Assembly: GCA_937895785.1 (NCBI GenBank)
Contig: CALBKW010000135.1
Coordinates: 1 to 10,474, forward strand
DNA length: 10,474 nucleotides
Direction of reading: 5' to 3'
From: an uncultured Candidatus Melainabacteria bacterium
Lineage (GTDB): Bacteria; Cyanobacteriota; Vampirovibrionia; Gastranaerophilales; Gastranaerophilaceae
Every line of letters begins with the position of its first letter. Within the stretch, counting starts at the first letter, position 1. Of this stretch, positions 7,453 through 10,474 are shown in pieces. Below the pieces are notes generated by a model, which saw only the letters and a program-made list of their open reading frames with translations, made no database searches and was not told the DNA's origin. A program made the translations under genes and the position numbers.

Positions 7453-7481
7453 GTTAAAAAAGGCTATTCTATTAATATAGT
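7453..7481 (+). promoter_or_regulatory. Possible weak promoter of the small membrane protein gene
   Basis: TATAGT (7476-7481) could be a -10 box, with the poor -35 GTTAAA (7453-7458) 17 bp upstream. A TTAGAC/GTCTAA inverted repeat (7447-7452 and 7480-7485) surrounds it. There is no convincing terminator after recN, so read-through is an alternative. Confidence 0.28.
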
Positions 7482-7497
7482 CTAAGTTTGGTGTCTA

Positions 7498-7755
7498 ATG
7501 AAATACATATTTATAATTGCAATAATCTGCTTAATGTTCTTTTCAATCTCATGGTTGTTTCCAGTTGAACCGAGATGTACAGGTGTAGTGACTGGTGGTG
7601 CGTGCTCATTGGAAGATTTGGGATATAAAAGACCGAAAAAAATGGAAGATACGGAATTTAATAGAGAAAAGATGTATTCAGAGAATATGTTGCCACTGTC
7701 AGGACATTCCTCGGGTCTAAGTAATAAGATTTGTGAAATTGGCAATTGCGAATAA
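7498..7755 (+). CDS. Small single-pass membrane protein with four cysteines
   Basis: An 85-residue protein that I do not recognise. Residues 3-21 (YIFIIAIICLMFFSISWLF) form one hydrophobic helix right at the N-terminus, either an uncleaved anchor or a signal sequence; no lipobox is seen. The remaining 64 residues are hydrophilic and probably lie outside the cytoplasm. They contain C27 and C36 in RCTGVVTGGAC and C79 and C84 in ICEIGNCE near the end, so two disulfides are possible. The codons look ordinary for the window. Only weak Shine-Dalgarno pairing (GGTG) lies before the ATG. A shadow frame on the other strand covers the same DNA, but the hydrophobic N-terminus favours the + strand. It is bounded on the right by the repeat copy at 7762. 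Confidence 0.6.
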   Translation: MKYIFIIAIICLMFFSISWLFPVEPRCTGVVTGGACSLEDLGYKRPKKMEDTEFNREKMYSENMLPLSGHSSGLSNKICEIGNCE

Positions 7756-7761
7756 AACTAA

Positions 7762-7800
7762 TATCACCCTGAATTTATTTCAGGGTCGCATTTGCTTGTT
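7762..7800. repeat. Partial copy of the two-hairpin repeat (left half)
   Basis: It matches the left part of the 90-bp unit at 10091 for about 39 bases, then diverges. Its hairpin ACCCTGAA (7766-7773)/TTCAGGGT (7779-7786), loop TTTAT, is perfect. It begins 6 bases after the stop codon of the small membrane protein gene and could act in 3'-end formation of that message. Confidence 0.75.
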
Positions 7801-7820
7801 GAAGCTCCTTACACTCTCTA

Positions 7821-7910
7821 TGTCACTCTGAACTCGTTTCAGAGTCGCATTGTCTTATTGGAATAACCTTGCGATGCTGAATCAAGTTTAGTATGATTGT
7901 TTAAAATATT
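7821..7910. repeat. Diverged full copy of the 90-bp two-hairpin repeat
   Basis: It aligns end to end, without gaps, with the tandem units at 10001 and 10091. The left hairpin is ACTCTGAA (7825-7832)/TTCAGAGT (7838-7845). The right hairpin ATGCTGAA (7874-7881)/TTTAGTAT is weakened to G-T wobbles by two transitions. The 7756-8111 gap contains this copy, the partial copy before it, and the promoter and leader of the gene at 8112; I see no gene there. Confidence 0.8.
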
Positions 7911-7935
7911 TATCAATAAAACATAACCCAATATA

Positions 7936-7952
7936 TGTAACGAAACATTACA
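7936..7952. promoter_or_regulatory. Inverted repeat TGTAA-N7-TTACA beside a promoter
   Basis: TGTAA (7936-7940) and TTACA (7948-7952) are separated by 7 bases. The site ends 5 bases before the predicted -35 of the gene at 8112, an activator-like position. It has the same half-sites and spacing as the site at 3802-3818. AT-rich DNA makes chance matches easy, so this is tentative. Confidence 0.35.
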
Positions 7953-7956
7953 AATA

Positions 7957-7985
7957 TTAACAAATGTAAAAATTTATGCTATAAT
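7957..7985 (+). promoter_or_regulatory. Sigma70-type promoter of the gene at 8112
   Basis: TTAACA (7957-7962) and TATAAT (7980-7985), 17 bp apart. The -10 is a perfect consensus preceded by TGC (extended -10) and the -35 is one base off, the best promoter in the window. Transcription should start near 7992, giving a leader of about 120 nt. A second TATAAT at 8027-8032 has only a poor T-rich -35. Confidence 0.75.
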
Positions 7986-8061
7986 TTTTATAGAAAAGTC
8001 AATTTTTTCGCTAAAAAACTGTTTATTATAATGTAAACACTTAGAGGATTAATAAAAATAA

Positions 8062-8106
8062 AAGAGAAATCATATTAATTCTCTTCGTAAAAGAAAAATC
8101 GGAGAT
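8062..8106 (+). promoter_or_regulatory. Leader hairpin and ribosome binding site of the gene at 8112
   Basis: AAGAGAA (8062-8068) pairs with TTCTCTT (8079-8085) in the leader, upstream of the Shine-Dalgarno sequence GGAG (8101-8104). That site lies 7 bases before the ATG and is not hidden by the hairpin. The hairpin might stabilise the message; no known riboswitch is recognised. Confidence 0.4.
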
Positions 8107-8111
8107 ACATT

Positions 8112-9914
8112 ATGGGTTTAGCAGCATCACAAGCAAGACTATTGTTTATCACATCACGACAAAGTGATGTGTCAGCTCAAATGCAACGAATTTCGCAACA
8201 AAATATTGTTTTGGCACGTGATTCAGATGAGGTTTCAAACACTTATGATAGAATGATTGCTTCTGCTGAGGCTAATGAATCAACTAATAGTACTTCTGCA
8301 TCAAGCGGTACTTCATTGGTTTCATCTGGTTCATCTCCAGCAAACTTGTCTTATGATTACATGATGGGCGAAGCTGGTGCTGCAACAGGCAAAGCCCCAT
8401 ATATTTTGACAGATACATCAAACCGTGTTGTATTGAGTTCTAACATGGCTACAAAATTAGGCTTGTCAGGCACTGGCACAGGTCATGATTTTGGGAAAAA
8501 GATTAAGGTAGAAGAATTCTTGCAAAAAATTGCTGGTTCAGACGTAGCTAATGCGTATAGAAATAGCTCAAATGGTAGTGCTTACCAAAAATCTGTATCT
8601 ATCAATTATTTATTTTCACATATGTCAAGTGGAACTTATGTATCACCTCTAAATGTTACATCTAACGCTGATACTTTCAACAATTTGGCAAGAAGCAACA
8701 ATGCAATAAATGTATTCTCTGAAACCGCTGATGGCATTTCTGCTTACTATGCAGATGATTACGATTTAGGTAAATATGCTGGAAAAAACTGGAGAAATGC
8801 CCGTCAATTTAACATTTCTAAAAAAGCTAAATCTATTCAAGAATTGTATAATTTAGCAGGAAATTTACAAAGTAGCGCAATGTTGGGTTCAGCATACAGA
8901 GCAAGTGCAACAAGTTTACCAGATTTGTCAGGAATAAAAACAAACTTAGGTAGTTTAGTAAACTCTATCGGTTCTCAATTGACTGTTGGCTTAGCAGGAT
9001 TAGGCTTGAACACTGATGCGGTATCAAGTGCAGTGAAAACAAGTACACAAGCTGTAAGCGCAAGTTACCTTAATAACATCTATTGGGATGAAGGTAAGGG
9101 TGATGGCGATACATTTGACAATAGTTCAAAATGGAAAGCTGCTCGTGAATCTGCTAAGAAATGTATTGAAAACATGGGTGGTACTTGGAATGATGACTGG
9201 AGCAAGGTATTTGACGATGCTAACCAAACTTATGATGAAAGTGCCGTTGCTATTGGTATGATTGCAGCAACAAACTTGCACGGTATCGTTGCAACTAGAT
9301 GTAGTGATGAAGGTAGCAACAATACATGGCAATTCACTGTAAACGCTGGTAACTTAGTTAAAGATATTGTTGAAAACTTGTTTACATCATTATCTAAAAG
9401 TTCAGGTGAAAGTATATATGACGAAGCTGACTACAGCGGTAACAAATCAGTAAACCGCGATAAGTTTGTTACACTAAAATTGACAGCTCCATCAGGTAGC
9501 TCAGCAGACAATGCAAACTTAACCAAAGCTAACTATTATCTAAAAATCTACGATCAGTTAATTGCTAATGGTTGGACTGTTGATGCTGATGCTGACGATA
9601 TGAATAAACTTCAAGAAAAAATCAAAAACTATACATACAAAATTAACGGTAGTAAATATACAAACAGCGATTCAGTAGATGAAGTAAGTAACAACACATC
9701 AAGTGGTACAACCGGCAAAACTTATACAAAAGAACAAGCTGAACGTTACTACGAACGTGAAAAAGGTAAAATTCAAAAGAAAGAAAAACAATTAGAAACA
9801 GAATTGACTAAACTTCAAACTGAATACTCTTCATTAACAAATGACTATGAATCAGTAAAATCAATCATTTCTGCAAACGTTCAAAAGAGTTTCACATACT
9901 GCTCAAACGGCTAA
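8112..9914 (+). CDS. Large Ser/Asn-rich protein with helical ends (MGLAASQAR-type), function unknown
   Basis: A 600-residue protein. Residues 1-55 (MGLAASQARLLFITSRQSDVSAQ...) look like an amphipathic helix without a signal peptide. I recall this opening from many proteins of Melainabacteria, which is recollection and not a search result. Residues 56-80 are a Ser/Thr/Gly-rich linker. The middle (about 80-470) is rich in Ser, Asn, Thr, Ala and Gly, with no membrane segment. Residues 471-490 (TKANYYLKIYDQLIANGWTV) and the following DDMNKLQEKIKN look structured. Residues about 538-590 are strongly charged with a probable coiled coil (EREKGKIQKKEKQLETELTKL...), ending FTYCSNG. Helical ends around a variable middle resemble flagellin and other flagellar axial or secreted proteins, but no flagellin signature is present. 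It has its own strong promoter, leader, ribosome site and terminator, which suggests high expression. Repeat copies flank it. Confidence 0.85.
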   Translation: MGLAASQARLLFITSRQSDVSAQMQRISQQNIVLARDSDEVSNTYDRMIASAEANESTNSTSASSGTSLVSSGSSPANLSYDYMMGEAGAATGKAPYILTDTSNRVVLSSNMATKLGLSGTGTGHDFGKKIKVEEFLQKIAGSDVANAYRNSSNGSAYQKSVSINYLFSHMSSGTYVSPLNVTSNADTFNNLARSNNAINVFSETADGISAYYADDYDLGKYAGKNWRNARQFNISKKAKSIQELYNLAGNLQSSAMLGSAYRASATSLPDLSGIKTNLGSLVNSIGSQLTVGLAGLGLNTDAVSSAVKTSTQAVSASYLNNIYWDEGKGDGDTFDNSSKWKAARESAKKCIENMGGTWNDDWSKVFDDANQTYDESAVAIGMIAATNLHGIVATRCSDEGSNNTWQFTVNAGNLVKDIVENLFTSLSKSSGESIYDEADYSGNKSVNRDKFVTLKLTAPSGSSADNANLTKANYYLKIYDQLIANGWTVDADADDMNKLQEKIKNYTYKINGSKYTNSDSVDEVSNNTSSGTTGKTYTKEQAERYYEREKGKIQKKEKQLETELTKLQTEYSSLTNDYESVKSIISANVQKSFTYCSNG

Positions 9915-9936
9915 AAACAAAATAAATGATATAATC

Positions 9937-9979
9937 AAACCCGAGTCCACTGTTTTTTTTACAGTGGACTCGGGTTTTT
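9937..9979 (+). terminator. Strong intrinsic terminator after the 600-residue gene
   Basis: AAACCCGAGTCCACTGT (9937-9953) pairs perfectly, 17 bp, with 9961-9977 around a loop of seven T, and the right arm ends in a run of five T. The AAA on the left arm also gives a T-tract on the other strand, so it may work in both directions. It begins 23 bases after the stop codon. Confidence 0.9.
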
Positions 9980-10000
9980 AATACTATATCACCCTTCTTA

Positions 10001-10253
10001 TGTGACTCTGAACTCGATTCTGAGTTGCATTGTCTTGTCGGAATAACCTCGCGATGCTGAATCAAGTTCAGCATGACAGCTTGGAACATTTGTCACCCTG
10101 AATTTATTTCAGAGTCGCATTGTCCTGTCGGAATAACCTCGCGATGCTGAATCAAGTTCAGCATGACAGCTTGGAACATTTGTCACCCTGAATTTATTTC
10201 AGAGTCGCATTGTCTTGTCGGAATAACCTCGCGATGCTGAATCAAGTTCAGCA
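10001..10253. repeat. Tandem array of a 90-bp two-hairpin repeat, 2.8 copies
   Basis: Units begin at 10001, 10091 and 10181, the last ending near 10253. Units 2 and 3 differ by a single base over their shared 73 bases, and unit 1 is more different in its left hairpin. Each unit has a left hairpin (ACCCTGAA or ACTCTGAA with a TTCAGAGT-like arm), a constant middle (TTGTCGGAATAACCTCGC) and a right hairpin (ATGCTGAA/TTCAGCAT, loop TCAAG). Unit ends TGTCACCCTGAA and TTCAGCATGACA are near-perfect inverted repeats, so a 78-bp palindromic element separated by a 12-bp spacer is one reading. A minus-strand frame through it (reading VMLNLIQHRE) is a repeat artefact. It fills most of the 9915-10330 gap, which holds no gene. 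Confidence 0.93.
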
Positions 10254-10270
10254 AGAGTTTAAGAATACAA

Positions 10271-10303
10271 CAGGCGGATTTTGCTAAGAGCAAAATCCGC
10301 CTG
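10271..10303 (-). terminator. Perfect hairpin terminator for gap
   Basis: CAGGCGGATTTTGCT (10271-10285) pairs perfectly with 10289-10303 around AAG, a 15-bp stem. On the minus strand it follows the gap stop by 27 bases and is followed by the T-rich TTGTATTCTT. On the + strand it is followed by TTTACGTTTATT, so it may stop transcription from both sides of this convergent junction. Confidence 0.85.
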
Positions 10304-10330
10304 TTTACGTTTATTTATTATAATTTAGAA

Positions 10331-10474
10331 TTATAATTTTTCCGCAACCATTAATGTTGTTTCAGCTAAACGAGTTGAGTATCCCATTTCATTATCATAC
10401 CAAGAAATGATTTTAACTTGGTTGCCGCCCATTACACGAGTTAATAAAGCGTCAACTGTTGATGATTGAGATGT
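10331..10474 (-). CDS. gap: Glyceraldehyde-3-phosphate dehydrogenase, C-terminal end
   Basis: Glycolytic enzyme that oxidises glyceraldehyde-3-phosphate with NAD(P) and phosphate in the cytosol. Only the last 47 codons and the stop (TAA, complement of 10331-10333) lie in the window; the gene begins beyond the right edge. The fragment contains VKIISWYDNEMGYSTRL, the conserved C-terminal segment of GAPDH, and ends AETTLMVAEKL. The catalytic Cys and His are not in the window. It is convergent with the gene at 8112, with terminators and the repeat array between them. The isoform (GapA or GapB type) cannot be decided from this part. Confidence 0.95.
   Translation of the reverse strand, partial: TSQSSTVDALLTRVMGGNQVKIISWYDNEMGYSTRLAETTLMVAEKL

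Noticed and set aside
1210..7481. TATAGT upstream of three genes (1210, 3872, 7476) as a special sigma-factor motif
   Set aside because: It is one base off the ordinary -10 consensus, common by chance in AT-rich DNA, and no shared -35 accompanies it.
7482..7745. Minus-strand 87-codon frame opposite the small membrane protein
   Set aside because: It has no ribosome site, promoter or recognisable feature. The + strand frame has a clean N-terminal membrane helix.
7936..7952. NtcA-type site (GTA-N8-TAC) in front of the gene at 8112
   Set aside because: The spacing between GTA and TAC is 9, not 8, and NtcA has not been shown to exist in this host.
9892..10089. Minus-strand 65-codon frame reading MFQAVMLNLIQHRE
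   Set aside because: It is the translation of the palindromic repeat and the terminator, has no ribosome site, and overlaps the end of the 600-residue gene.
10001..10253. Regularly spaced repeats as a CRISPR array
   Set aside because: The repeated unit is the whole 90 bp including what would be spacers. There are no unique spacers and no cas genes.

Overview
The window is an AT-rich, densely coded bacterial chromosome segment. All genes are on the + strand except a truncated one at the right edge. The small intergenic gaps, a core of housekeeping genes, a flagellar-type stator pair and several lineage-restricted proteins suggest a non-photosynthetic cyanobacterial relative (Melainabacteria/Vampirovibrionia, possibly Gastranaerophilales). 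That placement rests on recalling proteins that begin with MGLAASQAR from that group. It is an inference and has not been tested by a search.

Layout: (1) 1-1165: the 3' part of adenylate kinase (adk), overlapping type I methionine aminopeptidase (map). (2) 1249-3796: a tight three-gene unit with stator subunits motA and motB (MotB has an unusually long charged C-terminal tail) and a DUF429-like, RNase H-fold-like protein of unknown function. (3) 3908-4846: a protein with a Met/Gln/Pro-rich N-terminus, a charged linker and HEAT-like helical repeats, ending in a clear terminator. (4) 4980-7423: NAD kinase and the DNA-repair ATPase RecN, coupled by an ATGA overlap and preceded by a good sigma70-type promoter. 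(5) 7498-7755: a small single-pass membrane protein with four cysteines. (6) 7756-8111: a gene-free stretch with diverged two-hairpin repeats, a strong promoter and a leader of about 120 nt. (7) 8112-9914: a 600-residue Ser/Asn/Thr-rich protein with predicted helices at both ends, followed by a strong terminator. (8) 9915-10330: a tandem array of a 90-bp two-hairpin repeat, then a perfect 15-bp hairpin terminator for the convergent gap gene, whose last 47 codons are at the right edge on the minus strand.

How the genes relate: adk and map are the usual ribosomal-operon tail. MotA and MotB would form the ion-driven stator of a flagellar motor, and the DUF429-like gene is spaced as if co-translated with them. 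NAD kinase and RecN are a common pair. The most unusual parts are the gene at 8112, which is bracketed on both sides by copies of the same repeat, the repeat family itself with compensatory stem changes, the MotB tail and the stator-linked DUF429-like gene. I see no clear defence system, CRISPR array, transposase, rRNA or tRNA.
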